Source of the DNA: Ditylenchus dipsaci
Taxonomy: Eukaryota > Nematoda > Chromadorea > Rhabditida > Anguinidae
NCBI GenBank assembly: GCA_004194705.1
Contig: SADC01000177.1
Location: 62,001-126,000, forward strand
DNA length: 64,000 nucleotides
Direction of reading: 5' to 3'
Below, in pieces: positions 25,860 to 36,469 of this stretch (the stretch's first letter is position 1; every line of letters begins with the position of its first letter). The notes under the pieces are model-generated. The model was not told where the DNA came from. It worked only from the letters and a program-made list of their open reading frames with translations, and did no database searches. Made by a program: the position numbers and the translations under genes.

Positions 25860-28239
25860 ATGGATGGCGGTTTCTGGATGGAGCAGAGGAAGGTTAGCGG
25901 ATTTCTTTTTAAATAATATGTAAAATAAGTTATTTAGAAGCGAGAAAGTGGTTTTAAAGCGATGAATCTCAAGCCCGAATTGCTCCGCGGAATATTTGCA
26001 TTGGGAATTACAAAGCCATGGCCAGTTCAGGAAAAGGCTATTCATCTCTGTCTGAAAGGTGTTCATTAATCTCTTGATTGGGCTTGTCAATTTTGTGTTT
26101 TCCAGGAAAGAACGTCTTTGCTCAAGCACAGCCTGGTTGTGGAAAGTCCATTGCACTTTGTATATCGGTGTTGCAGAGATACAATGGTGGAAGAAGAGGC
26201 ACTCAAATCATTGTTGTTGCTGCTACCAGCGAATTAGCTCAAAAGGTTAATTAGCTAACATACTTTTATGGGTATTTTTTTATGCTCTGTTTAGATCACG
26301 GACACCCTTTACGAACTGATGAAAATAGTAGTCAATGGGAATTGTGCCAACAATATTAACTCAGAAGAAAGGAAGCCTACTTATCAATCTCACAAGTGGT
26401 TTGAATCAACTAAGTCGGATGTTTCATCGGATGATGAAAGCCGTGACTTTGATTGGTCTGGCTTCAGAGATCCTCTAAGTTCAAACCTGCTGAAACTTCT
26501 CGATCTCCTGCTATTTTAGTCAATACTCACGAGGGGGTCTTGGAAATGGTCAGGTCTAATAAAATTGGTATGGTTTTTGGTGTTTTAGATGTTCAGTGTG
26601 GTTTTTGTTTTTTATATTAACCACTTTCAGACCTTTCTACTGTCAAGCTGTTTGTGATGGATGAGCCAAGTAGTATGCTGGAAAAGAGATCTAGACAGAT
26701 TATAGAATTTGCTGAAATCAAGTCTTCTCTTCCGAAATCTGTGCAGGTGTTGGTGTTTCATTCTTCTCTGTCTGAGGTGGTGCTCAAGGCTTGTTCCAAA
26801 TTTGTGCCAAGTGCTGAATTTTTCGACTGTGGAAAGGACAAGCGCGTTATTCAAGGCATTAATCAGTTTTATGTCGGCATTAAAGAAGAAGTCGGTGGCT
26901 TTTTGCCTATCTGATTATTCTCTTCCTACTTTGTGCCGAAACTGTGTCAATAATATGAAAGAAGTTTAGGTCAACCCGGAAAGCGAGGCAATCGGAGTAG
27001 GCAAAGGCAAAGATGCAGCAATTATTGAGAGGTTTTTGCTCCTTCATGAATCGCTATAATTACTTTTTAAGAATATTCAAGTGTAAAAGCTACTATGATA
27101 TTTTCAATGTCTCAAAACTGGCAAAAGCTAGCAAAATAAATGAAAAGTACAGGGCTCTCTCTAGAAAGTTTCATCCTGACAAGTGCGCGGAAACTCACTC
27201 GACAGAAGTTTTCAAATGTAGATGCTCTTAGTTATTCGTATATATCCGAAACTCATTTATTTGTTGAAGTGATCAATCACGCAAAAAATGTGCTGTTGGA
27301 TGTTAATACACGAAGCAAATACGATTATGGTGGTGATTTTCCAACACCGATTCAGTTCAAGCCGATGCCCGACAATATGATTTACAGATTCAACTCGGTA
27401 TTTTTTAAATAAGATCTTTCTCTTCTTACTTAAAATTTATCACAATTGCAGGCGCTGAAATTGGGCTCTTTATGCCATTTGCTCAAAAGTCTGGAGGAAG
27501 AAAAAAGATCGATGATATTTTGTGACGACCCTGATGGAGTGAGTGTGGTGTCCAAGAAGTCATCAAACAAGGATACACTACTGTGGCTGTTGTAAGCATA
27601 ATTGTGATTGAGTTACAGATATAATGACATCATTGAAATAATTAGCACAGCAAAATGTCTCGTCTTGCACAAGATCTTGAACTGCTCAAGTTTTGTGATG
27701 GTTCTGCTCGGTTCTTGGTGACGACAACCCTCTGTGCAAGAGCAATGACAGCCCGCGTGTGCAGCTTGTGGTCAATTACGATTTGCCTGCGAATTGCGAG
27801 GACTACGGAAGGAGGTTAGCACATTCTTATTAAAGTTTTTTTGCTGATGCGAATTTTTTTTCAATATTTCGCAATGTCACAGCTCTCGAGAGTATTTTTT
27901 GGCATTGCATGGTCAACTAGTTTTCGAAATACAGCTACATTTTAGTGTTGCATTCTAAGTAATAATTGCCCTAATCACGTGAAAATGTAGTTCGTAAAAG
28001 CCGTAGCGCCACGAAAGCAAACATTTTTGACATAAACGACGTGGTTGTTATTGGGTTCGGCGTACAATCATATTATTTTTAGACTGTCCAATTTCGGTCC
28101 TTTAGAGCAGCGTGAGGGCGACGTCATCAATTTCATCACGAAAGAAGATGAAAGAGAGGTGATAGAAGCGTTTGAAGCCTACTACGAAATGATAATCAAG
28201 GAGAGAAATATCAATAATGTCTTCAAAACTTGCCGATAA
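25860..28239 (+). CDS. eIF4A-like DEAD-box protein with J-domain between the lobes
   Basis: Helicase exons: 25860-25892, 25938-26058, 26106-26245, 26295-26567, 26631-26890, 27452-27591, 27646-27814, 28083-28239; about 431 residues without the J cassette (27001-27397), about 546 with it. The first lobe follows eIF4A: MNLKPELLRGIFALG, the P-loop AQPGCGKS, then DEPS in place of DEAD and HSS in place of SAT. The second lobe shows LKLGSLCHLLKSL, VTTTLCARG, VQLVVNYDLP and DVINFITKEDE. The HRIGRxGR motif is largely lost. The first lobe ends in phase 0 and the second begins in phase 0. Exons 26295-26567, 27452-27591 and 27646-27814 each need one extra base (near 26476, 27548 and 27743). Introns are 45-63 nt apart from the J-bearing one and 27815-28082. 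ATP binding may persist, but unwinding is doubtful. The ATG at 25860 is the first in frame. Confidence 0.75.
27001..27412 (+). CDS. J-domain (DnaJ-like) exons inside the DEAD-box gene
   Basis: J-domains stimulate Hsp70 ATPase through a conserved HPD loop. Here 27013-27217 joins 27270-27412 across a 52-nt intron. The domain is complete: YYDIFNVSKLAKASKI, YRALSRKFHPDK with the HPD tripeptide, FKLINHAKNVLL, and SKYDYGG at the end. Two models fit. (a) Nested gene: ATG at 27013, stop at 27410-27412, 115 residues. (b) Fusion: an acceptor after 27000 keeps the J frame from the preceding helicase exon, and a donor after 27397 joins it in phase 0 to the exon at 27452 across a 54-nt intron, the local norm. 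In (b) the J-domain sits exactly between the two RecA lobes. Both splice routes are open, so cassette skipping is also possible. Confidence 0.7.
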
Positions 28240-28482
28240 TAGTGATTCATAGCAAGATTGCTTTTAATTCTTTTGTTTTGGCTGTTACTGCGGTGATATT
28301 GCATGTTTTATGTTTACTCAATAAATTTATTTCCCAGTATGCAATTTCGATTTGTGCTGAGTGCAAGGAGGAATCGATTCTGAGTCGATATGCGTTCACA
28401 TAATTTAATAGAAAAGTTTTTCAAAATTTATGCCTAAATGAAAGGCCGTATTTTGGGGGTTGAGATATAAAAACACGATTAA

Positions 28483-31400
28483 CTATCTGGCTCGCATCTC
28501 ACCCAGTACCTTAAAAGCATCAATCCTTATCTCAAACAGATTGTTAACCAATGCACATAAAGCGGCTAATGGAAGGCGGGCGAAAATAAAAGCACATAAC
28601 CTAAACTATCAAACAGTACTTTTAAAATAATGACAATATACACTTACCGAACTGTATAAACATTTCAAGGTAGTCATCCAAGGGTCGACAGTAAGCCGTC
28701 ATCAGACTTTGAAGTTCAGCCTCGGTTAACTCAAAATCTGTAAAACAATTGTGTTTGACAGTTGGTAGTAGAAAAAATATACCATCGCTCTCATTAGGGC
28801 AGAACTCAGGCAGGGGCAATCGAGTTGATGACAACTTTTGTTCAACAGACACTGTACTAGCTGGCGCACCATCTTTGGAAAGACTCTGGAATCATCTTTT
28901 CTGTGAAATAAATATGCCTGTACATTGTGTACATTTAGTATTCTCAAACTCCTGTTGGATACATTAGATCTCCTCAAGCGCATGGATGACCATAAAGAAT
29001 TTCTGCTGGTGTTGTGGCTCGGGCTGTCAGCAGTTAGTGTGACACTTTCTTCATATGGTACGCTCGACTCCCCAGCTACAAGATTGTCTTGATTGGAACA
29101 AGACAGTTCTGAGGAAGTGTCTCTTCTCTTACGCACTGCTTCAACGTGTCTTCTGAAATGTTTGGAGTTTAACAGGGTTAAATCGCTTAACTATTTAGAT
29201 CTTCAATATCTTGACATTGCTGTTTTGGGTGATTTTTTGGAAAGCAGGAAATTAGGGCCATTCAAATTGGGCAAACTTTAAATAGCAGTTTTTCTTAAAG
29301 TGGAAGGAATATGCGGCTACTTTTTGACATTAGTTTCTTCCTTTATTATTTTCTCTATAGAACGGCTACTTTTTGACATTAGTTTCTTCCTTTATTATTT
29401 TCCTCTATAGAACATTGTGAGTGGTCTATTGATTCCGATATTTTTGTTTGAAAAGGTAGAAACCATGGTAGAAATCAATGTCAAAAGGTAACCGTAAATG
29501 TCTATCCCCTTTTAATACGGCCATCTCTTAAAAATGAGTTTTTTGAAAATTGACTCACTTTGAATAAGCCCAGGGCTCCGAAACATCCTTTATTCAACCC
29601 ATTTCTGACCGAGTTTTCTAAAAAACTCTTTTTTAGTGGTAAAGGTTGCTCTCCGATTTTTTTACTGCGACGCAGTTAACGTCGCACAACTTTTTGTAGC
29701 GAAACGCATAATGATCATATACAGTAGCGCCAAAAAGTCAATCATTTGACGTGTCCTTTTTAGCCCTGCAATTTTTTTAGCCGCAGGTCTTTCATATTTA
29801 TGTTCATGTCACAAATAAACAAATTAAGTCTCATTATGTAGCTTAGACATTAACAATTTTGCAATAAAAAAACGTTAAAATATAGGTAAAAACAATCCAA
29901 AAAGAGTGTTTAAAGTAAAAGAGATTTCGAAAACATTTTGAAAAAAAAGCATGATACGCAACCCACCCTGTTGTTTTGTGGTATAAAAATTTGTTGTTTT
30001 GTGGTATAAAATTTGTGGTTTTGTTTTGTGGTATAAAAATCCTAGCAGTGCGCATTAACGGGTCAAAGGGCCATTGCCGTCTCCGACAACGATTGTCACC
30101 CGCCAATTCAAATTTTTTTCTTTATCGTTGGATTCACGTACGAATTTTCCAACTTGGTTTCTAACAAAATATACATAGAATTAAATTCTAGGTCTTGTTT
30201 TGTTAGAAACCAAGCTGAAAAATCCGTACAGAAGTTGAATGATTAGGAAAAAAATTGAATTGGCGGGGGACAATTCAATTGGCCCTTTAAAGATTAAACC
30301 TTTATTTGACACCCGAAATCTTTATAATTCTTTGAGATTTCACGCCAAAATCTTTATTTTTGGAACTCAAAGCCAAAAAAGCACTGTATAAAATAGTGCT
30401 TTTTGACCAAATATTCTTTATTTTATAAAAATGTCCCTTTTTTAAATTTTGAGTTTGGAGCCCTGGATAAGCCCAATTTTCTTCTCTTCGCTCTTCTTTA
30501 CCTCAAAGAGTGGTTGCTCATAGTTTTAGTCATTCTGTAGGTCAATTTGCACAACCGAAGTTTTTCCATCAAAAAAGGCATGGCTATCTCTGTCAGGTTT
30601 TGAGTCAGCTGTCGAGTAATTAATAAGGTAGCCAGAGTCTGCAACTTTTTGAGATTTTTCAAGATCACAGTTGTAACCAAGAAATCAAAACCAGGGTTCT
30701 TATCTGCATTTTTAAAAATTTGTACTTTATTTAGGACCCTAAATTTTCAGAATTTTTTAGATTTAAAAACTCAACAAGCACTAGAGAAAATGGTATTTTT
30801 GACTAAAAATAACCAAACTGTACTTTTTTGAAAACTTTCAGATGAGAACCCTGGCAAAAACCCACTTCCTGCAACCTATACATATCGTTCAAGTAGAAAG
30901 CGATATAGAAGAGGGATGAAAATGCGGAAATACACTGGAACAGGGCTATTTTGGAGATCAAAAGTTCTCGTATTCTTCATCAGTGCGGTAGTTTTCTGTA
31001 ATTGAAAAAGGTTTTTATTATTTTCAAAAAGTCTGAATAGATTTTTTTTCGTAAATTTTTCTTGTTAAATTTTTTGGAGGATAAATGTATTTTTCGTTCT
31101 TCGTCTTACTCATTTATCAAAATTTAAATTCTTCGATCAATCAAATCTGCCGCTCTAGTTGTAAAAAGAGGGCTAACAATATCTGGGTTTGATTGTACCC
31201 AATTTTACATGAGACCATGGTTTATAATTGTTACCCAAGTCATTGAAGAAAATTGCGAGATGCCTGTAGCAATTGTCCCCAACCATAATGACGAGTGCTT
31301 GCACGACCATAGGCACATAAGTGATCCACCTCAGATATAGAGGAGATTTTTTAAAGTATCTTAAAATAAGTATAACTAAAATACACAAATAAAAAAGTTA

Positions 31401-33715
31401 GCGAAACTTACAAATCTGTTAAATCTTGCAGCCGTAACATGCAAAAAAGCACTAAGAGTACCAGTAAAATGCATAATAATGTGGCAGGATAAGTGAGTCC
31501 ATAACGAATCAGAGCATTTTTCCAGGCTGGATAGCTGGGCTCGAGTCGGCCAGTTACTGCGAAAGAATCGGTAAGAATTAGGAGCGCCAGTGGAGAATCG
31601 GTTCCCACTTTTAAAAAAACAACAACAGGGATCCAAAGCGAAAATAGGAACCGATTCTCCACTAGTGCCGAACTAACGGACCCTGTCTCTTCCTGTTCAA
31701 TGGTCCCGCGCCAATTCAAAAAATCATTGAACTTCTCTTCGGATTTTTCAACTTGGTTTCTAATAAAACAAGGCCTAGAATTTAATTTTAGGTATGGTTT
31801 TGTTAGAAACCCATTTGAAAAATCCTACAGAAGTTAAATGATTAGGGAAAATTTTTTGAATTGGCGCGGACCATTGATTAGGAAGAGACAGAGTCCTTCA
31901 AGTAAACTCGTTGAATTTTACCTGGATTAGGAGATACACTGTCACCCTTAAATAATTTAACATAATTTAAAAATATAGGTTGAGAATTAACTTTGAATGC
32001 AGGTCTTGGGTCATCAATCAAGGGTCATCGTGCAGTTCATAAGTACCCCATTTAAAAGCCAGTTCAGCCTGCCTTCTTTTCCACAGCTCCAGATAAGTGG
32101 TGGACCAGACACAATTGAACAGGGCGAATGCAACAAAACAGATGTCTGATAGGAGCTGCAAGTTGATTTATAATTTTATAAATGAATAGGTTGCAGATTG
32201 TTTTTTACTGGATCTTTTTCGTATTACCAAATTATCAGTGTCATCTGCTTCCAAATGAGTCAATCTGTTGAGCTTAAAGCCACCGAGCATAAACATCAAA
32301 GTCCCTAAAAATTTAGCAAATTTGTCCGAAATTGCGTGCAATCCATGTGAAATTTTGTATTATTAAAATACTCGAAATTGTAAAAAGTAAATTAACTATG
32401 CCGTAAAGGATGGAGAATTTGCAGATTTTATTTTATTTTTCGAAAAAAAACATGTCTCGAGTTTGAATCGAACTCACGACCAACTTTCACTGGTCGTGAG
32501 CTGCTCTGCCATTGACCCCTTGGTCAGAGTGATAGGTCGAAGTCGAAATAAAGTGCTGCCTAGAAATAGTCATTTTATTTGTCCAATTGCAAAACTAGGT
32601 ACTAGTGCCACTGGCCAAATATTCGGACCCTTTCCTCCTTATTGTAATCAGAGAGCACATGAGGGACCCATCCAGCCATCTTCCACACTTTGCCGAGTTT
32701 CTTGAGATGTTTAACGACTGTTGCTTGTCCGATATCAAACTGTTCAGCCAGCATCCTTGTTGTCAGGCTCTCGTCTTCTTCCACCGCTAATTTGAGAGCT
32801 TGATCATTAAAGTCAGATGGGCGACCTCTTCCTTTCTCATCTTGCAAGCTTGTGTCACCAGATTTGAAACGCGTGAACCATCTTTTTACCTGACTTTGAC
32901 TGATCGCCTCTTCGCGAAAGAGTTCGACAATATCGCGAAAAGACTGCGCTGCCCTCCATCCTTTCTCGAAGTGGTAGAGCATGATATGGCAAATGTGAAG
33001 GTGGTTTTCGACGCGCATTCTTCTTAACTAAATGCGAGGGCATACTTTAAAACAAAAAAGCAAATTTAAAGAAAAAATAAATCAAAAGAATCATAAGGCA
33101 ACAAAAATCCGCATTAATTATGAATCAACCCAATAATAACAAACTAAATAACAAACCAAGTATAGCTGGTGCCCAAAGGGCAGTTGTGAGGTGTCCCAGC
33201 CATGCAAAATATAGTGAAATCTCAGTGCCAAAGTACTCTTTGATCTGTTCCAAGGGTTGGGGCTCAAAGAAAGCAAACACCCATTGCTTTTGTAACCACT
33301 TCAATTTATGTGTTTCATGCAGAGGGAGCATGAACTCTACCACACCAAGGGAGCGAAGGGCAGATACTTAATAAATACTTGTCGAGAGAAAATAAAAGTG
33401 GCTTAAAACACTACCTACTGCTCTACCCTCAGCAATCTGGAAGTTAAACACCTTCTCCACTTGCTCTGACTGACCATTAAACTTGAATTTTAGTCCACCC
33501 TTGGGTGCCCTGATCATGTCTACCATTTGCTTGAGGATAAGTGATCGCTCCCATCCTTCCAGGAATTCCGCCTTGTTCTCAATGTTTTCAAAGCAGTGCG
33601 CCTGTTCCACACAGAAATCATGCAACATTCCCCAGTTAAACGTCTGTGCAAGTACTGGTTTTTAAGTGGTCGAACAGCTTTTTTTAGATGGCAAAGCTCT
33701 GCACCCTTCAGAAGG
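28483..33715 (-). CDS. Anoctamin (TMEM16 family), 5' incomplete and 3' truncated
   Basis: Anoctamins are multipass membrane proteins, either lipid scramblases or calcium-gated chloride channels. Exons: 33415-33715, 33157-33366, 32228-32304, 31992-32155, 31412-31556, 31235-31359, 30866-30996, 30502-30644, 28963-29152, 28783-28885, 28648-28737, 28510-28600; about 590 residues. Landmarks: MIRAPKGGLKFKF, PLHETHKLKWLQKQW, YFAWLGHLTT, LELWKRRQAELAFKWGTYE, TGRLEPSYPAW, ENYRTDEEYENFL, SLFYIAFYLNDM, LLITRQL, LDDYLEMFIQFGYV and LVNNLFEIRIDAF. The style is closest to ANO8/ANO10. One-base deficits near 28572, 31556, 32022 and 33652 are needed to keep frame and splice phase. After DAFK no further exon is found; reading on gives a stop at 28483-28485, so the last membrane helices are absent. 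The next gene (plus strand) ends at 28239. The N-terminus is also missing; see 38901-39130. Confidence 0.8.
29311..30290. repeat. Repeats within an anoctamin intron
   Basis: In the intron 29153-30501: a 48-bp tandem duplication at about 29311-29409 containing CGGCTACTTTTTGACATTAG, and a palindromic element at about 30064-30290 with AAAGGGCCATTGCCGTCTCC at its left and GGCCCTTTAA at its right. The latter shares its core (CAACTTGGTTTCTAACAAAA) with 31678-31897, 47936-48171 and 50547-50785. Confidence 0.7.
30685..30860. repeat. hAT-like MITE
   Basis: Ends CAGGGTTCTTATCTG and CAGATGAGAACCCTG, with flanks ATCAAAAC and GCAAAAAC resembling a decayed 8-bp target duplication. The core AAGCACTAGAGAAAATGG belongs to the GCACTGGATAAAATGG family. 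It occupies the intron 30645-30865 of the anoctamin gene. Confidence 0.65.
31678..31897. repeat. Palindrome sharing the CAACTTGGTTTCTAA core
   Basis: Ends pair as GTCTCTTCCTGTTCAATGGTCC and its near complement at 31863-31890. The interior GCGCCAATTCAAAAAA and TCAACTTGGTTTCTAA match the TTAA-flanked family, but the terminal segment differs and has changed on both sides. It lies in an anoctamin intron. Confidence 0.75.
32450..32530 (-). repeat. tRNA-like module (A box and B box)
   Basis: On the minus strand TGGCAGAGCAG fits the RNA polymerase III A box, and GAGTTCGATTC lies at B-box distance downstream, with CACGACCAGTGAAAGTTGGTCGTG between them forming a hairpin. Acceptor-stem pairing fails, so it is not a functional tRNA. 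The hairpin word GACCxGTGAAAGTxGGTCG recurs at 58449-58468, marking one tRNA-derived family. Confidence 0.6.
32602..33018 (-). mobile_element. Mariner transposase fragment (N-terminal half)
   Basis: The 138-codon frame is the DNA-binding half of a mariner transposase, with the two helix-turn-helix segments around SQSQVKRWFTRFKSGDTSL and LTTRMLAEQFDIGQATVVKHL, and the linker GRGRPSDFNDQAL. It stops right after VLSDYNKEERVRI, before the catalytic DD34D domain, which is absent downstream. The element is therefore dead. It sits in the anoctamin intron 32305-33156 on the same strand, with a tRNA-like module just downstream. Confidence 0.85.
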
Positions 33716-33734
33716 CTGAAAATATCACATATTT

Positions 33735-33990
33735 TTGTGGGACGCAACCAATTTGCCAACGCAAAAGACTCGCCAACGGCGAAACTCGCTAAGGGCAAAA
33801 CTCGCCAATAAAAACTCGCCTACGGGAAATCTCACCAACAAAAAATCGCCAACGAAAAATTCGATTTTACGGCTCCCAAGGGAACAGTTAAAACGAATTT
33901 TTAGCTGGCGAGTTTTTTTGTTGGCGAGATTCGACGTCGGCGAGTTTTAGCGTTGGCGAATTTTGGAGTTGGAGATTCGGTTGCGTCCCA
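33735..33990. repeat. Fold-back repeat of CTCGCCAAC units
   Basis: GTGGGACGCAACC at the left pairs with GGTTGCGTCCCA at the right. The interior alternates CTCGCCAACG on the left half and TTGGCGAGTTTT on the right half. It abuts the first recognised anoctamin exon on its 5' side. Confidence 0.8.
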
Positions 33991-34182
33991 TTTTTGTGGT
34001 TCAAATAAATCGAAAAAGCACACATTTTTAATTTTGTTTTCTTATGATAAAAGTTGTAGAAGAGGCTCTAAGCTATTCGATTAACAGAAAAATGTTCGGT
34101 ACTTATCCCGTTCACCCCACCCCAAATTTTTTAAAAGTCATCCAAAACATGTTTTAAGGCACTTTTTCTACATAACATGATA

Positions 34183-34449
34183 TACCGTATTTTCTCTATT
34201 AAACGCCCCGGGGCGTTTATTTTTCAACCCTTAAAAAATCGGAAAAAAATTATTTCGATTTTGAGATTTTTGGGTACTCAACCAAGATCTGAAAAGTGGG
34301 ATTAGGTAAACTCGTGCTAATTAAGAAAACGCAAAAAACAGATTTGCAAAATTATTTTTTTGGGCTGAGATATAGGTCACTGAAGGAGGGCGTTTATTAG
34401 AGAGGGGGCGTTTATTGAAGAGGGGACGTTTAATAGACAAAATACGGTA
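34183..34449. repeat. Palindromic MITE, TACCGTA family, AAACGCCCC tip
   Basis: TACCGTATTTTCTCTATTAAACGCCC pairs with GGACGTTTAATAGACAAAATACGGTA. The interior shares GTGGGATTAGGTAAACTCGTGC with the element at 4453-4699 in inverted orientation. Confidence 0.85.
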
Positions 34450-34599
34450 AGAAACATTTGTAAACAGTATCCAATTAAAAAATTGAAACTTTTTTCAAAA
34501 AAGTTTGACTAAAACTCATGAAGATGGTCTTTTTCAAGAATTTTAAAGGTATTTGTGACTTATTTTTGGTCAGATATACGAAAAAGTAATAACTTTAAC

Positions 34600-35070
34600 A
34601 TAAAAGTGTCGACTTTTAGTCAAAATCAAAGTAAATGTAAGGAAAATGGTTGTTCGGTCACGTAAATACAAGCCTTTCTTGAAAATTTGGATATCGAAAG
34701 TTAGCATATAATGCGTTTTCTAAAAGCTCTTTAATTTATCTACAAAATGGCATATCGACTTCTCTTTTTGAATTAGACAGGGCTATGAAACGGATGGCTG
34801 AAGTTGGAAGAGTTATAAAACTCCTCTTTTTACTTCATTTTGGTACATTTTTGTTTTTTCCAACTGCAGCCATCCGTTTCATAGCCCTGTCTAATTCTAA
34901 AAGAGAAGTCGACATGCCATTTTGTAGATAAATTAAAGAGCTTTTAGAAAACGCATTATATGCTAATTTTCGATATCCAAATTTTCAAGAAAGGCTTGTA
35001 TTTACGTGACCGAACAACCATTTTCCTTACATTTACTTTGATTTTGACTAAAAGTCGACACTTTTATGTT
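34600..35070. repeat. Near-perfect palindrome of about 470 bp
   Basis: Arms of about 200 bp: ACATAAAAGTGTCGACTTTTAG pairs with CTAAAAGTCGACACTTTTATGT, and CAGGGCTATGAAACGGATGGCTG pairs with CAGCCATCCGTTTCATAGCCCTG. Spacer about 34806-34860. Confidence 0.9.
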
Positions 35071-35343
35071 GATGGTCATAAGTTTTCTCAGAACAATTTA
35101 AAGCAAAAGCTTGACCTTCTAAATTGCAGCTAAAATTCAGGGCTCTTAAAAAATGTATGCTGTAATCTTTCACCATTGAAGACAAGCATGTAAAAAAGAT
35201 CAAAGTGTTATTGGACCGTAACTTTTGTCGCACCCTATTATTGGGCTCATTTGAATTCGTGGTTTTCTACACCACATTTTCTGATAAATATTACGAACGG
35301 TATTGACAGTTTTGTAGAGCATGAAATTTCCTACAAAACTGTC

Positions 35344-35503
35344 TACCGTATTCGCTCTAATAATCCCACATCTCTAATAATCCCACACCCGCCGATTTTT
35401 TGACTATGATTTCAGAGTTAGGGCCATTTTTCATTTATAATTTCGAGATTTTTTGGAGATTGAAAAATAATCCCACAGTGGGATTATTAGAGAGAATACG
35501 GTA
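35344..35503. repeat. Palindromic MITE, TACCGTA family, ATAATCCCACA tip
   Basis: TACCGTATTCGCTCTAATAATCCCAC at the left, GTGGGATTATTAGAGAGAATACGGTA at the right. The left arm repeats its own tip (CTCTAATAATCCCACA twice). Core TTTTTTGACTATGATTTCAGAG is shared with 20291-20433 and 23782-23941. Confidence 0.9.
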
Positions 35504-35589
35504 TTTAGATTTTTATTTTCATATGAAAATCATTTCTGTAGAAGGCATTTTTCGTAAAAAATCTGGATAATTTTAACCGGGCCGTAACT

Positions 35590-36245
35590 TTTTTCCGCAA
35601 CTGTATATATAGGTAAGCCGTAGGTCACAGGTTCGACTACTACCGGCTGCACACCATTTATTTTATAAATAATTTCGTGTAAAAGCCATACTCGGGCTCT
35701 CGACTGTCCGACAAGACCATCAACGCATGGTTTCACACCTAGTGTAGCTTATTCGTAAGCTAAAAAATAGGCTATAGCTACGATAATCACGGGTTTTGAG
35801 GGTTTCTTTTTCGACAAGTCACACGTTTCATATACAGAAATGTAGCCAAGATTATGAGCTTTCATTTGAGCTATCATACAAGGTAGAAGGTAATAATTTG
35901 TTAGAGCTAAGATTTTTAAACTTTTACTGATGTCCAATTCAATGCCAGCCAGTCATGTGCATGAAATCACCAAATTACAGCATTTGCTGACAGTGAAGCT
36001 GAAAGTGGTCGCAAATGATTGGTTAATTGATAGTCCCATTGAGGATTTCATCGAATTGGACATGGTTCAATGTTTTCTTAAATTTTAGCTCTAACTTTAT
36101 ACAAACTTTTTATCTGTATGATAGCTTAAATGAAAGCTGATGATCTTAGCTACATTTTGACACCAAACTTGTAAATAAAAGGAGAAAAAAAATAAGGTCT
36201 GCAGCCAGTGGTAGTCGAACCTGTGACCTAAGGCGATGCGTATAT
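35590..36245. repeat. Inverted pair of tRNA-like modules
   Basis: GGTCACAGGTTCGACTACTACC near 35625 and, inverted, GGTAGTCGAACCTGTGACC near 36203 face each other across about 550 bp. GGTTCGACTAC resembles a B box. Between them ATGAGCTTTCATTTGAGCTATCATAC and its inverted partner ATGATAGCTTAAATGAAAGCT also pair, so the whole is one fold-back unit. Confidence 0.7.
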
Positions 36246-36469
36246 AAATTCCATCCCCCCCCCCTTTTTTTTAAGGTAGACTTTTTGTTGTAGACTTATT
36301 GTTCAAGTGAATATTTTTCGATCCTGCTTGACATATACCTCTTCAGCCAACAATGATCTTGGACACATCTTCTTATTGATAACTAACCGCCAAAAATTTT
36401 TGCAAAAAAGGTTAAAACACGGTTTCAAAAAATAGGGGGGGGCGGCAATTAGAGGAAATACGGTATATG

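Noticed and set aside
25728..26156. 142-codon minus-strand frame
   Set aside because: It is antisense to well-supported exons of the DEAD-box gene.
26970..27012. VNPESEAIGVG reading frame ahead of the J-domain as an extra exon
   Set aside because: It runs into a stop after the acceptor and lies in a frame that a single missing base cannot join to the J-domain.
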